A stretch of DNA of 64,000 bases. Source: an uncultured Cytophagales bacterium (GTDB lineage: Bacteria > Bacteroidota > Bacteroidia > Cytophagales > UBA9547). Each line of letters begins with the position of its first letter. Position 1 is the first letter of the stretch. The stretch is from positions 62,001 through 126,000 of the forward strand of contig CAMFLX010000002.1 of NCBI GenBank assembly GCA_945957555.1, in the 5' to 3' direction. The notes under the pieces are model-generated. The model searched no databases. It saw nothing but the letters and a program-made list of their open reading frames with translations, and had not been told where the DNA came from. Shown in pieces: positions 51,295 through 59,390 of the stretch. The position numbers and the translations under genes are program-made.

Positions 51295-52152
51295 ATGATA
51301 GCAATAGCAGATAGTGGTACCACCAAGACATCTTGGTTGTTTGTGGACAAGATTAATAACAAAAAGTATGAATACAAATCTGTAGGATTTAACCCTTACT
51401 ATCAGAGTTCCGAAAACATTACCAACAATATATTGCATGGACTTATTCCTCATTTGAACTTTAAGGTTCAAGAGGTTGAAGCTATATACTTGTATGGAGC
51501 TGGCTGTGAGCTCGATTCAAGAAAAGAACAGGTTGCTGTAGGAATCAGAAAGGCTTTTCCAAATTGTAAAGTATCTGTTTACCACGATTTGCTAGCTGCT
51601 GCAAGGGCTTTGTTTAGTGACACCGCTGGTATTGCTTGTATTTCAGGAACAGGCTCTAACACTTGCTATTATGATGGTGAAAAGATCGTAAAAAATGTGG
51701 AATCTTTGGGCTTGTCGCTTGGCGATGAAGGTAGCGGTGGCTATAAAGGCAAGCTACTCGTAAGGGATTATATGAGAAAACAAATGCCTGCGCACATCAA
51801 AGAGGCATTTGAGAAAAAATACACGGATCGTACACCTGAAATCATGGATGCGGTGTACACTAAAGAGTTCCCTAGTAGATATTTGGCTTCTTTCACCGTA
51901 TTTTTAGGTGAGCATATTGGAGATCCTTATGTACAACAACTCGTACACAGGAGTTTTTCTGAAATGTTTCAAAACTGTGTTACCAAATATGAGAATTACA
52001 AAGATGTGCCTATAGGTTACATTGGATCCATTGCGTATTATTTTCAAGATGAATTACAAAAGGTAGCAGCCGAGTATGGTGTGAAAGTTTCTAAGATCAT
52101 TCGCAATCCATTGGAAGATTTGGCTGAATATCATTTTAAGAAAGGTATATAG
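51295..52152 (+). CDS. BadF/BadG/BcrA/BcrD-family ATPase, N-acetylglucosamine-kinase-like
   Basis: A 285-residue ASKHA-fold protein. Phosphate-1 is IADSGTTKTSWLFVD at the N-terminus, phosphate-2 GIACISGTGSNTCYYDGEKI near 115–130, and LGDEGSGGYKGKLLVRDYMR near 145. The length and the GTGSN motif match small sugar kinases of the NagK/MurK type rather than the CoA-dehydratase activators. It may phosphorylate GlcNAc or MurNAc in cell-wall recycling. It stands alone with its own promoter and terminator. The substrate is not certain. Confidence 0.8.
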   Translation: MIAIADSGTTKTSWLFVDKINNKKYEYKSVGFNPYYQSSENITNNILHGLIPHLNFKVQEVEAIYLYGAGCELDSRKEQVAVGIRKAFPNCKVSVYHDLLAAARALFSDTAGIACISGTGSNTCYYDGEKIVKNVESLGLSLGDEGSGGYKGKLLVRDYMRKQMPAHIKEAFEKKYTDRTPEIMDAVYTKEFPSRYLASFTVFLGEHIGDPYVQQLVHRSFSEMFQNCVTKYENYKDVPIGYIGSIAYYFQDELQKVAAEYGVKVSKIIRNPLEDLAEYHFKKGI

Positions 52153-52162
52153 ATTTTTGCTG

Positions 52163-52188
52163 AAAAGGCTCCTCTTGGAGCCTTTTTT
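52163..52188 (+). terminator. Terminator of the BadF-type kinase gene
   Basis: AAAAGGCTCC–TCTT–GGAGCCTTTTTT, a 10-bp perfect stem starting 11 bases after the stop. Confidence 0.9.
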
Positions 52189-52211
52189 ATGTAAGTATAA
52201 GAAAACACGAT

Positions 52212-53612
52212 ATGTATTTGACAAGATTTCAATTGATGGTGAGCTTAATGCTGACTATCGCAGTTTTAGTTTCATGCAAAAAACAGGTCATAGTAGTTAC
52301 TGCCCCAGCTGAGACTTATGTGAAAAGAAAGTACCAGCCTGGCGTTTCTGAAATACATGTGCCAGTGACGATCCCTATCAAAAACATTAACGACAAATTG
52401 AATAAGGAACTTAATGGTATCATATATGAAGATAATAGCCTGGAAGACAATGGCGAAGACAACTTGATGTTGAAGATCTGGAAACGTGCCGACTTTAAAG
52501 TTAGTGTTACAAAGGATCGATTTGATTACGAACTTCCCTTAAAAATATGGGTGAAGTACGGAAAAGAAATATTAGGAGTTGATGCTTTTGGGGAAGGAAA
52601 TTTTGATTTAAAGGTTCGCTTCAAGACCCACCTTGTGATGGACAGTACTTGGCGAGTGATCACCCATACCGAGTCCGACGGTTATGAATGGGTTTCTTCA
52701 CCGAACATACAGATTGCAGGTATGGAAGTACCTATCAAATGGGTGGCTGACCTTATCTTAAATAGACAAAAGAAAGACCTGAGCAAGATGATAGATGATA
52801 TGGCTGCGCAATACATAGATGTAAAAAGTTATGCGGATGGTATCTGGCGCAGTATTCAAAATCCTATCGAAATTTCATCTGAACCTAAAGTTTGGCTCAA
52901 AATCACGCCACATAAGTTTTCCATGACTCCTTTTTATGGAGATTATGGAACCATAAAGTCTGCTTTAGGCCTTGTGGCTACTACAGAAACTGTTTTGGGT
53001 GAAAAACCAACGGTAATTAATAACCAGCATTTGCCCAATCTCTTGGTTACCAATACCGCAAAAGATGATTTTTTCATAACCTTAAGTACAGAAATCCCCT
53101 ACACAACTGCTGCGGAAATCGCGAAGAAGCTACAGGTTGGGCAGACTTACGAGTTTAAAGAGGGTAAATATAAGATAAAAATAGAAGATCTTGATGTATA
53201 TGGAAGTGGCGAAAACATGACCGTCAAGACCTTATTGTCGGGAAGTCTTAACGGTTGGGTGTATCTCTCAGGAACACCAGAATACGACGAACTTAAAAAG
53301 ACGATTTCCTTGGTCAATGTAAAATATGATTTTAACACCAAAAATGCGCTCATGAAAACAGCTGATTGGATGTTTCATGGAGTTTTTGAGAAGAAGATAC
53401 AGGAGAGTATGATTTTTTCGATCAAAGATCAACTGGATAGTAGCAAGAAGGAGATAGAAAAAGCGCTGAATAACAATAAAATACCGCCTGGAATTGTACT
53501 CAATGGAAAGTTGGGCAGCCTAGATGCTAAAGATATTTTGCTAACCCCTACAGGCATAAAAACATACGTGGAAATCAAGGGTAATCTCAATATCGTTGTG
53601 GACAGTTTCTAG
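52212..53612 (+). CDS. DUF4403-family lipoprotein
   Basis: A 466-residue lipoprotein: signal segment FQLMVSLMLTIAVLVSC with Cys22 as anchor, then K K. The DUF4403 pattern is clear: SEIHVPVTIPIKNINDKLNK, FDYELPLKIWVKYGKEI, DLKVRFKTHLVMDSTWRVIT, VWLKITPHKFSMTPF and the terminal VLNGKLGSLDAKDILLTPTG. These proteins are found in Bacteroidota and other diderm bacteria; the repeated beta-rich halves recall lipid-carrying (BPI/TULIP-like) folds, but the function is unproven. The gene ends 55 bases before kynU, which has its own promoter-like sequence. Confidence 0.88.
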   Translation: MYLTRFQLMVSLMLTIAVLVSCKKQVIVVTAPAETYVKRKYQPGVSEIHVPVTIPIKNINDKLNKELNGIIYEDNSLEDNGEDNLMLKIWKRADFKVSVTKDRFDYELPLKIWVKYGKEILGVDAFGEGNFDLKVRFKTHLVMDSTWRVITHTESDGYEWVSSPNIQIAGMEVPIKWVADLILNRQKKDLSKMIDDMAAQYIDVKSYADGIWRSIQNPIEISSEPKVWLKITPHKFSMTPFYGDYGTIKSALGLVATTETVLGEKPTVINNQHLPNLLVTNTAKDDFFITLSTEIPYTTAAEIAKKLQVGQTYEFKEGKYKIKIEDLDVYGSGENMTVKTLLSGSLNGWVYLSGTPEYDELKKTISLVNVKYDFNTKNALMKTADWMFHGVFEKKIQESMIFSIKDQLDSSKKEIEKALNNNKIPPGIVLNGKLGSLDAKDILLTPTGIKTYVEIKGNLNIVVDSF

Positions 53613-53667
53613 AACTTTTTAGAGTTGTTTTTTTGTAACAGATACCATTGCTTTTTACTTTTACACA

Positions 53668-54933
53668 ATGAAATTCAAAGCCGATTTGGAGTTTGCAAAA
53701 ACTATGGATAAGAACGATCCCTTAAAAAGGTTTCGCACACAGTTTTTGTTCCCAAAAATCAACGGCAAGCGCTGTATTTACTTCTGTGGCAATTCTCTGG
53801 GTTTACAGCCAGTATTTACAGAGTTGCATATCACGACCGAGCTCAAGAAATGGGCCGATTATGGAGTAGAGGGGCATTTTCATAATCACGAACCTTGGCT
53901 GAGCTATCATAAATTACTCAAAGAAGGTCTTTCGCACATAGTAGGCTCCAACGAAGATGAAGTCGTGGCTATGGGCACACTCACCTCCAATATTCATATA
54001 CTGTTGACTTCATTCTACAGGCCCAATATGAACCGCTTCAAGATCCTGATGGAAGATGGCGCCTTTGGCAGCGATACCTATGCGGTCGAAAGCCATGTGC
54101 AGCTGCACGACCTAGATCCAGAAATGGCCGTAATCAAATTAGAAAGTAGGCCCAACGAATTCATTCTGCATACCGAAGACATTATAGCAGCTATCGAAGC
54201 ACATAAAAACGAAATCTCTGTGGTCTTTCTAGGTGGAATCAATTACTATACTGGTCAAGTGCTAGATATGGAGGCGATCACCAAACATGCACACCAATAC
54301 GGGATCATGGTTGGTTTTGATCTAGCTCACGCAGTAGGAAACATAGAGCTGAAGCTTCATGATTGGGACGTAGATTTTGCGACTTGGTGTAGCTACAAGT
54401 ATTTAAATGCAGGCCCTGGTGGTATCGCTGGCATATTTATCCATGAGCGACATTTCACCGATCGCAAGATCAAGCGTATGGCAGGCTGGTGGGGGCATGA
54501 GGAAGAAACGCGTTTTCAAATGCCTAAAAGATTTGTGCCTAGCTATGGAGCAGATGCTTGGCAACAGAGCAACATACCGATTTTTCAAGCTGCGGCCCTT
54601 AAAGCTTCGCTAGACTTGTTTACTGCGGCTAAAATGCATCATTTAAGAACCAAAAGCCTACTGCTTACAGGTTATCTTTTGTATTTATTGCAATTTGTTC
54701 CAAAAGGACGGTTTGAAATCATCACACCATTGGAAGACAGCCAAAGAGGTTCACAACTATCTTTATATTTTGAGAATGAGGGCCATAAAGTATTTGAAGA
54801 ACTTGCAAAACAAGGGGTTGTGGCAGACTGGAGAGAACCTAACGTGATCCGAATAGCACCAGCCGCTATGTATAACAACTATGAGGACGTATATCGATTT
54901 TACGAAATATTAAAGCAGATTCTTGAGAAATAA
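53668..54933 (+). CDS. kynU: Kynureninase
   Basis: A 421-residue PLP enzyme that splits kynurenine into anthranilate and alanine (or 3-hydroxykynurenine to 3-hydroxyanthranilate) in tryptophan breakdown. The Schiff-base lysine is Lys244 in ATWCSYKYLNAGPGGIAG. Other landmarks are YFCGNSLGLQP, GVEGHFHNHEPWLSYHKLLK, MGTLTSNIHILLTSFYRP, GFDLAHAVGNIELKLHDWDV and MAGWWGHEEETRFQMP. The length fits the family. TTTTTTG (53630–53636) and TACTTTTA (53656–53663) just upstream could be its promoter. No other kyn genes are nearby. Confidence 0.96.
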   Translation: MKFKADLEFAKTMDKNDPLKRFRTQFLFPKINGKRCIYFCGNSLGLQPVFTELHITTELKKWADYGVEGHFHNHEPWLSYHKLLKEGLSHIVGSNEDEVVAMGTLTSNIHILLTSFYRPNMNRFKILMEDGAFGSDTYAVESHVQLHDLDPEMAVIKLESRPNEFILHTEDIIAAIEAHKNEISVVFLGGINYYTGQVLDMEAITKHAHQYGIMVGFDLAHAVGNIELKLHDWDVDFATWCSYKYLNAGPGGIAGIFIHERHFTDRKIKRMAGWWGHEEETRFQMPKRFVPSYGADAWQQSNIPIFQAAALKASLDLFTAAKMHHLRTKSLLLTGYLLYLLQFVPKGRFEIITPLEDSQRGSQLSLYFENEGHKVFEELAKQGVVADWREPNVIRIAPAAMYNNYEDVYRFYEILKQILEK

Positions 54934-54960
54934 GGCATCTACGTTTCCTTCCTTACTCAA

Positions 54961-55710
54961 CTATATTTTCAAAAGATCTTTAAGGGCTGAATAGCCACTT
55001 TTACTTACTGGTATGGCAGCATTGTTAGCAAGTACAATACGATATGATTCCTTTTCATAATGCTCTAACCTGTTCACATACTTTATATTTACCATATACG
55101 AACGATGGGTACGCACAAAATCTTTGTTCAGATTCATCTCAAAATGTTTCATGGTCTGTTGCTTCAAGTGCTTATGACTTGTAGTATAGATCATTACGTA
55201 ATCATCTTGAGCCTCAAGGTACATGATCTCCTCACAAGGTATCAGTTGAATCTTGTGTCCGTCTTTTACCACAACACGGTCCAGCTTTTCACTTTGGGGC
55301 AAAGGATTGCTTTGGAGGCTTTTGATGGAAAGGTCATAGGCCTGTTTATTTTGCATGGTGGCTTTCACTTTTTCCACAGATTTTAGGAGTCTATCCTTGG
55401 AAAAAGGCTTCATAAGGTAGTCTAAAGCATTCATTTCAAAAGCTTTGATCGCAAATTGGTCGTATGCTGTCGCAAAGACAATGATCGGAGGATTTTCCAA
55501 AAGCTCCAAGAGTTCCAACCCCGTGATTTTAGGCATCTGAATATCCAGCAATACTAGGTCTGGCTTTTGATCTTGTATTGCTTTTAATGCCTCAAAGCCG
55601 TCGGAACATTCCGCAATTACTTCTATATCCTTTTCAGTAGAGAGAAAGTTTCTCACCAGAGTCCTTGCTAGTGCTTCATCGTCTACAATAATGGTTCTAA
55701 TTTTTTCCAT
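54961..55710 (-). CDS. LytTR-family response regulator
   Basis: A 249-residue regulator. The receiver domain has the acidic pair in IIVDDEALARTLVRNFL, the phosphorylated Asp56 in DLVLLDIQMPKITGLELLEL, Thr in IVFATAYDQFAIKAFEMNAL and Lys in YLMKPFSKDRLL. The C-terminal LytTR domain (~140–249) reads IMYLEAQDDYVMIYTTSHKH, FVRTHRSYMVNIKYVNRLEH. It overlaps the sensor kinase gene by 14 bases, and both follow the two LiaF-like genes on the same strand. Confidence 0.94.
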   Translation of the reverse strand: MEKIRTIIVDDEALARTLVRNFLSTEKDIEVIAECSDGFEALKAIQDQKPDLVLLDIQMPKITGLELLELLENPPIIVFATAYDQFAIKAFEMNALDYLMKPFSKDRLLKSVEKVKATMQNKQAYDLSIKSLQSNPLPQSEKLDRVVVKDGHKIQLIPCEEIMYLEAQDDYVMIYTTSHKHLKQQTMKHFEMNLNKDFVRTHRSYMVNIKYVNRLEHYEKESYRIVLANNAAIPVSKSGYSALKDLLKI

Positions 55711-56758
55711 GACTTTTTATGGGTAATGTAATTTTAACAATAAAAGCCCCATCCTTTCTTTGGGTATGTATTTCTGCCTCATCCTGATAAATCAGGCGTA
55801 GCCTTTCATGTGTGTTTTTGAGCCCCGAGCCTGTACCTTTCTTTTTGGGAAGACTGGCATCGAAGTTATTACTTATTTCTATGACAAGACTATTTGCTTC
55901 TTGACACGCTTTAAAGTCAATATGAACGATTTCGGTACTTTCATAAACACCATGTTTGATCGCATTTTCAAGTAAAGGCTGTAGCAACATATTGGGTATT
56001 CTTTCTTGCAAAACTTCAGGAGATACCTTCATCGCAAATACAAGCTTGTCGCCGAAGCGAACCTCTTCAATATCCAAATACAGTTTACTGTATTCAAGCT
56101 CTTTCTCTAGCGTAATCATTTGCTCCTCATCCTTTTTGAGAGTATATCTCATATAAGTAGATAGCTTTACCACCATTTCTTGGGCTTTGTAAGGTTCTAT
56201 TACAGTAAGAGAACTGATCGAATTAAGACTGTTGAAAATAAAATGTGGATTGAGTTGCGACCGAAGTAAGTTAAGTTCTGCATCTTTCACCAGTGTTTTC
56301 AACAAAGCTTCATTCAGTTGTTTTTCCTTGAAGGAATTATAATAGATACTCAAATAATAAAACAATACAATAATGAGATAGTACATGCTACCCAGCGCCA
56401 ATCTCCAAGGGTAGGATGAGTGCTCAAAGTTTTCATAATCAGCTCCTTCTAGAAGTGCATTGCAAGTTATGGAAGACGAAAACAACCAAATAGTTATAAT
56501 AATAATTTCTGTAACGATGTGGTTGATGATCAGCGTGAATACTGATTGGTTGTCGAGACTTAAATAACGTATGGTATACCATAGCCCAAGCATCATCACC
56601 GCAAAGAGCGCATTGTAAATGAGTGTATCGGTAAGTGCAATAAGGAGAGGAAAGGAGTAAAACAACGATAAAACAGCTATTTGGCCAGCGCTGATGCTGA
56701 GCCAAATAGCAATGTAAATCACAAGAACCTTACGATTATTTAAAATTGGATTTTGCAC
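55697..56758 (-). CDS. LytS/YehU-type sensor histidine kinase
   Basis: A 353-residue membrane kinase with four predicted membrane segments (VLVIYIAIWLSISAGQIAVL, DTLIYNALFAVMMLGLW, NHIVTEIIIITIWLFSSS, LGSMYYLIIVLFYYLSIYY). The His_kinase domain has its phospho-acceptor His172 in LNPHFIFNSLNSISSL. The ATP-binding N-box is MLLQPLLENAIKHGVYE, and the G-box KKGTGSGLKNTHERL. Translation starts with GTG at 56758. It forms a two-component pair with the LytTR regulator downstream. The preceding LiaF-like proteins suggest a response to envelope stress. Confidence 0.93.
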   Translation of the reverse strand: MQNPILNNRKVLVIYIAIWLSISAGQIAVLSLFYSFPLLIALTDTLIYNALFAVMMLGLWYTIRYLSLDNQSVFTLIINHIVTEIIIITIWLFSSSITCNALLEGADYENFEHSSYPWRLALGSMYYLIIVLFYYLSIYYNSFKEKQLNEALLKTLVKDAELNLLRSQLNPHFIFNSLNSISSLTVIEPYKAQEMVVKLSTYMRYTLKKDEEQMITLEKELEYSKLYLDIEEVRFGDKLVFAMKVSPEVLQERIPNMLLQPLLENAIKHGVYESTEIVHIDFKACQEANSLVIEISNNFDASLPKKKGTGSGLKNTHERLRLIYQDEAEIHTQRKDGAFIVKITLPIKSHGKN

Positions 56759-56810
56759 TTAATATAAAGTTTTGCGTTTTGATAGGGATGATAAAGTTAA
56801 CATTTATACC

Positions 56811-57179
56811 TTATGCTCTATTGATCTCCACGCCCCCCATCACGACAGTTCCTTTTATGATCAGTTCAGCAGCCGGGTCTACGTAAGCTTGAGGAGTCTT
56901 GTAGATGTGGTCATCCACACCACCTAGCACTGGCACCACATCCAGTCGTACATTCCACTCCCTAGGCACTGTCAAGCTTACGCCGCCCATTACTGCTTCT
57001 ATTTCTATCACAGCTTTGTTGTTAGACAAAGTGCAGTTGGTAAGATCTACTTCCAAGCCCCCCATCACTATGGTGATTTTCCCACCTTTAAAATCGTAAG
57101 AACTTATTTTTTTACTACCACCGCTCATGATGAGGGTTTCGTCCAAAAGTTCATTGTTTTCTACAGTTTTGGCTTCCAT
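56811..57179 (-). CDS. LiaF-like C-terminal-domain protein
   Basis: A 122-residue cytoplasmic-looking protein made of a short beta-helix: KISSYDFKGGKITIVMGGLE, IEIEAVMGGVSLTVPREWNV, LDVVPVLGGVDD, IIKGTVVMGGVEI. The 'MGG…' turns are the mark of the LiaF C-terminal domain (DUF2154-like, 'cell wall-active antibiotics response'). I start at ATG 57179 (MEAKTVENNELLDE); a TTG frame reaches 57197. It is 14 bases after the membrane-protein gene and 50 bases before the kinase gene. LiaF controls a sensor kinase in Firmicutes; here the same functional link with a LytS-type kinase is likely. Confidence 0.8.
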   Translation of the reverse strand: MEAKTVENNELLDETLIMSGGSKKISSYDFKGGKITIVMGGLEVDLTNCTLSNNKAVIEIEAVMGGVSLTVPREWNVRLDVVPVLGGVDDHIYKTPQAYVDPAAELIIKGTVVMGGVEINRA

Positions 57180-57193
57180 AACATTGCATTTGT

Positions 57194-57601
57194 TCAAATC
57201 GAAAGTTCTTTTTTTTTATTCATCTTGAGTAGGAACAGTGTACCAATGAAGATGGGAATCAGTGGCCAGAGTTTCTTCTTGTATTCCCAGAGCTCATGTC
57301 CTACAAGTTCTGGGGTATAAAACATGATCGCTAAAAAGGCCATAATCGCTGTACCCCAAAACCTCCCATGGATCAGGAAGTTGACAGCCATAACCACAAA
57401 TATCAGTTTCCAGCTCAACAAACCCGCCGGTATTTCAAAAGCTATCCAGCCCAAGTTCCTTGCCAAAAAAGTAAGTCCTGCTCCTATAAGAATGATCCCC
57501 CAAAAGAGTCTTGATCTTTTCTTGCGAGCTTGATGCTCTTCGCTCTCCAAATATTCCAAATTAAAACGACGATGACGACGATGCTTAAACATATTGTTCA
57601 A
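57194..57601 (-). CDS. LiaI/LiaF-type transmembrane protein
   Basis: A 135-residue protein. A basic N-terminus (FKHRRHRRFNLEYLESEEHQ) is followed by about four membrane segments: SRLFWGIILIGAGLTFLA, LLSWKLIFVVMAVNFLIHG, WGTAIMAFLAIMFYTP, LWPLIPIFIGTLFLLK. This is the pattern of the LiaI-LiaF-like TM region. First gene of the four-gene operon ending with the LytTR regulator. LiaF is thus split here into a membrane part and a soluble part made by separate genes. Confidence 0.8.
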   Translation of the reverse strand: MNNMFKHRRHRRFNLEYLESEEHQARKKRSRLFWGIILIGAGLTFLARNLGWIAFEIPAGLLSWKLIFVVMAVNFLIHGRFWGTAIMAFLAIMFYTPELVGHELWEYKKKLWPLIPIFIGTLFLLKMNKKKELSI

Positions 57602-57834
57602 TGATTATGAAACAAAAGTAGATGATAGGCCTTAGTTATAAAACACAAAATAGGCGAACAGTAGAAAGCTGTCGGTGAATGGTAAAAAATAGGGAATGAG
57701 AAGACTATCTTTTAGTGTTGAAGATGTAAAACCCTCTATAAGTACCATTGATAAATAACTACCAGGACTTTTGTCAAACTTTGGGAAGAGATTATGCGTC
57801 AAGACTGTGTTCGCGTGCAATTTAGCCTTAAACA
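57602..57834. other. Intergenic region upstream of the LiaF-like operon
   Basis: No gene recognised; a 67-codon minus-strand frame (57632–57835) shows no motif. AT-rich, leading into the tRNA-Arg remnant. Confidence 0.4.
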
Positions 57835-57863
57835 CAAAATCCCCAAACAGGTTTGGGATTTTG
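57835..57863 (-). terminator. Hairpin after the tRNA-Arg remnant
   Basis: CAAAATCCCCAAAC–AG–GTTTGGGATTTTG (one bulged C). It stands in the same place relative to the tRNA 3' end as the terminator at 59255–59290 does for the intact gene. It is probably the original chromosomal tRNA-Arg terminator. Confidence 0.7.
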
Positions 57864-57907
57864 TGGTCTCACCAAGAATCGAACTTGGATCTAAAGTTTA
57901 GGAAACT
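57863..57907 (-). repeat. attachment-site-like copy of the tRNA-Arg 3' end (45 bp)
   Basis: Identical over 45 bases to 59293–59337: it covers the anticodon 3' side, variable loop, T arm and acceptor 3' strand of tRNA-Arg. The flanking bases differ at both ends (57862 versus 59292; 57908 versus 59338). The 5' half of the tRNA is missing. This is the usual remnant left when an element integrates at a tRNA 3' end. Confidence 0.88.
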
Positions 57908-57983
57908 CATAATAAAAAAATTAATTCGCAGAAAACTATCAGTTTTTAAAGATTTTTAGAAATAAGAATATATTTGTAAATCT

Positions 57984-58847
57984 ATGACAGAGATTTTAAA
58001 ATCCATAAATGATTATTTCAAATTATATTCAATAATGAGAAAAGAGCTTTCTAATATTAATATTGAGTTAATAATAGAAAAAAGCTTCTTAGAACCAACG
58101 GATATTTTGATATTAACACAGTTTATTATAAAACAAAACCAAAGAAACTGTGAAATTACCGTTAGTGCTTCAGATAGTAATGTTTTAGATTATTTAAAAG
58201 CTATAAAAATTGTAGATTTTTGTAGCAAAAATATTGATATGGCAACAACTCTTGATGCTATTGAAAATTATACTGCTATGCCAATTAGGAGAGTTGAAGA
58301 AGAAAGCATGTTTTCTTATATTGACAGTACACAAAAATATTTTAGATCGTTTTGTGATGGGAAAGATTTAAGCATGTTAGACCTTTGTTTATCTGAACTA
58401 ATAAATAATGTACATAATCATTCCCACTCTAGTATTGGGGCCTATGTTTTCTGCCAATATTATTCTTCCCAAAATGAAATCAAATTAGCAGTTTCTGATT
58501 TAGGAATTGGTATACCAATGTCTGTAAACTCATTTAATAAATCGAAAAATCAAAAGGAATTATCATCACGCGAATGTGTAATTTGGGCACTAAAAGAAAA
58601 CATGACAACAAAATCAATTCCTCAAAATATGGGTAAAGGCTTAGACATTATTAAATCTTTTATGGGAAAAACCAATTTAACTTGGAAGCTTTATACAAAT
58701 GATGTATTAATGAATGGTTACCCTTCAGGAATTAAGTATGAAGAAAACCCCATTTCTTTTTTTAATGGAACTTTGGTTCAACTAAATATCAAAATTGACA
58801 ATTTACCAGATTTAGAAATAATAGAATCTGTTGAATGGAGTTTTTAA
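57984..58847 (+). CDS. GHKL (histidine-kinase-like) ATPase of the tRNA-Arg mini-island
   Basis: A 287-residue protein. The second half is a HATPase_c domain: the N-box is LCLSELINNVHNHSHSSIGA, G1 is AVSDLGIGIPMSVNSF, and G2 is NMGKGLDIIKSFM. No phospho-acceptor dimerisation domain, receiver or membrane segment is present. The N-terminal ~110 residues (ELIIEKSFLEPTDILILTQF) look like a small STAS- or helical-type domain. It is encoded head-to-head in end position with a STAS-like gene (stop codons adjacent). The combination recalls anti-sigma kinase/antagonist pairs and predicted two-protein modules of unknown role. AT-rich, unlike the flanking genes. Confidence 0.78.
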   Translation: MTEILKSINDYFKLYSIMRKELSNINIELIIEKSFLEPTDILILTQFIIKQNQRNCEITVSASDSNVLDYLKAIKIVDFCSKNIDMATTLDAIENYTAMPIRRVEEESMFSYIDSTQKYFRSFCDGKDLSMLDLCLSELINNVHNHSHSSIGAYVFCQYYSSQNEIKLAVSDLGIGIPMSVNSFNKSKNQKELSSRECVIWALKENMTTKSIPQNMGKGLDIIKSFMGKTNLTWKLYTNDVLMNGYPSGIKYEENPISFFNGTLVQLNIKIDNLPDLEIIESVEWSF

Positions 58848-59138
58848 TTACTGACTGATTGGTTTTTGAAATGAAGATACGTATTTTTTCAAAACATCAG
58901 ATTGTGTCGGCGTTAATTTTACTGCTTTAACTCTATTAAAAACCTTTATTCCATATTTATCAATAAGAGCGCCTATTGAAGAATTAAGAAATGAAGAAGA
59001 TGTTATTGAAACACCTTCAAATGATAAAATTAGCATTTCTTCATTTGCATCCAAAGCATTTTCCATAACAACAAATAATGAATAACCTGAGGCATTTGTA
59101 TATGTTTCTGGAACTATGTCTTTAATTGTAATGATCAT
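58848..59138 (-). CDS. STAS-like DUF4325 protein of the mini-island
   Basis: A 96-residue protein matching the STAS-like DUF4325 pattern: MIITIKDIVPETYTNASGYS, LILSFEGVSITSSSFLNSSI, GALIDKYG. The central 'L.f.gv..i.ssFl…lig.l' is the antagonist-type strand–loop–helix where partner proteins are phosphorylated. DUF4325 genes often pair with GHKL ATPases, as here. Its stop abuts the stop of the ATPase gene (58847/58848), so the two are convergent with no spacer, unusual for partners. Confidence 0.75.
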   Translation of the reverse strand: MIITIKDIVPETYTNASGYSLFVVMENALDANEEMLILSFEGVSITSSSFLNSSIGALIDKYGIKVFNRVKAVKLTPTQSDVLKKYVSSFQKPISQ

Positions 59139-59254
59139 ATTATTATTGATCTAATTTAGAATATGAATGAAATGAACTTAAGAAATTATAATAGTTGACT
59201 TTTTATTAAATATACTAAAAAATCCAAATGATTGTTTCATTTAACCCAAACTAT

Positions 59255-59290
59255 TAAAAAAAGATCCCTTATTTAGATGAGGGATCTTTT
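59255..59290 (-). terminator. Terminator after tRNA-Arg (right-hand copy)
   Basis: AAAAGATCCCT (59259–59269) pairs with AGGGATCTTTT (59280–59290). On the minus strand it is followed by a T-run (plus A-run 59255–59262). It starts three bases after the tRNA 3' end and can also serve the divergent STAS-like gene region. Confidence 0.8.
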
Positions 59291-59292
59291 AA

Positions 59293-59337
59293 GTGGTCTC
59301 ACCAAGAATCGAACTTGGATCTAAAGTTTAGGAAACT
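59293..59337 (-). repeat. attachment-site-like 45-bp repeat within intact tRNA-Arg
   Basis: Second copy of the repeat at 57863–57907, here joined to the tRNA 5' half. The two copies enclose a 1430-base unit. Confidence 0.88.
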
Positions 59338-59365
59338 TCTATTCTATCCGTTGAACTATGAGACC
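59294..59365 (-). tRNA. tRNA-Arg(CCT)
   Basis: Acceptor GGTCTCA/TGAGACC, discriminator A; D stem GTTC/GAAT; anticodon stem GAAGT/ACTTT with loop TTCCTAA, anticodon CCT (decodes AGG); T arm CCAAG–TTCGATT–CTTGG. It lies 25 bases after the stop of the ABC ATPase gene on the same strand. Its 3' 45 bases are duplicated at 57863. Confidence 0.93.
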
Positions 59366-59390
59366 TTAACTGGACTGCAAAATTAAAGAA

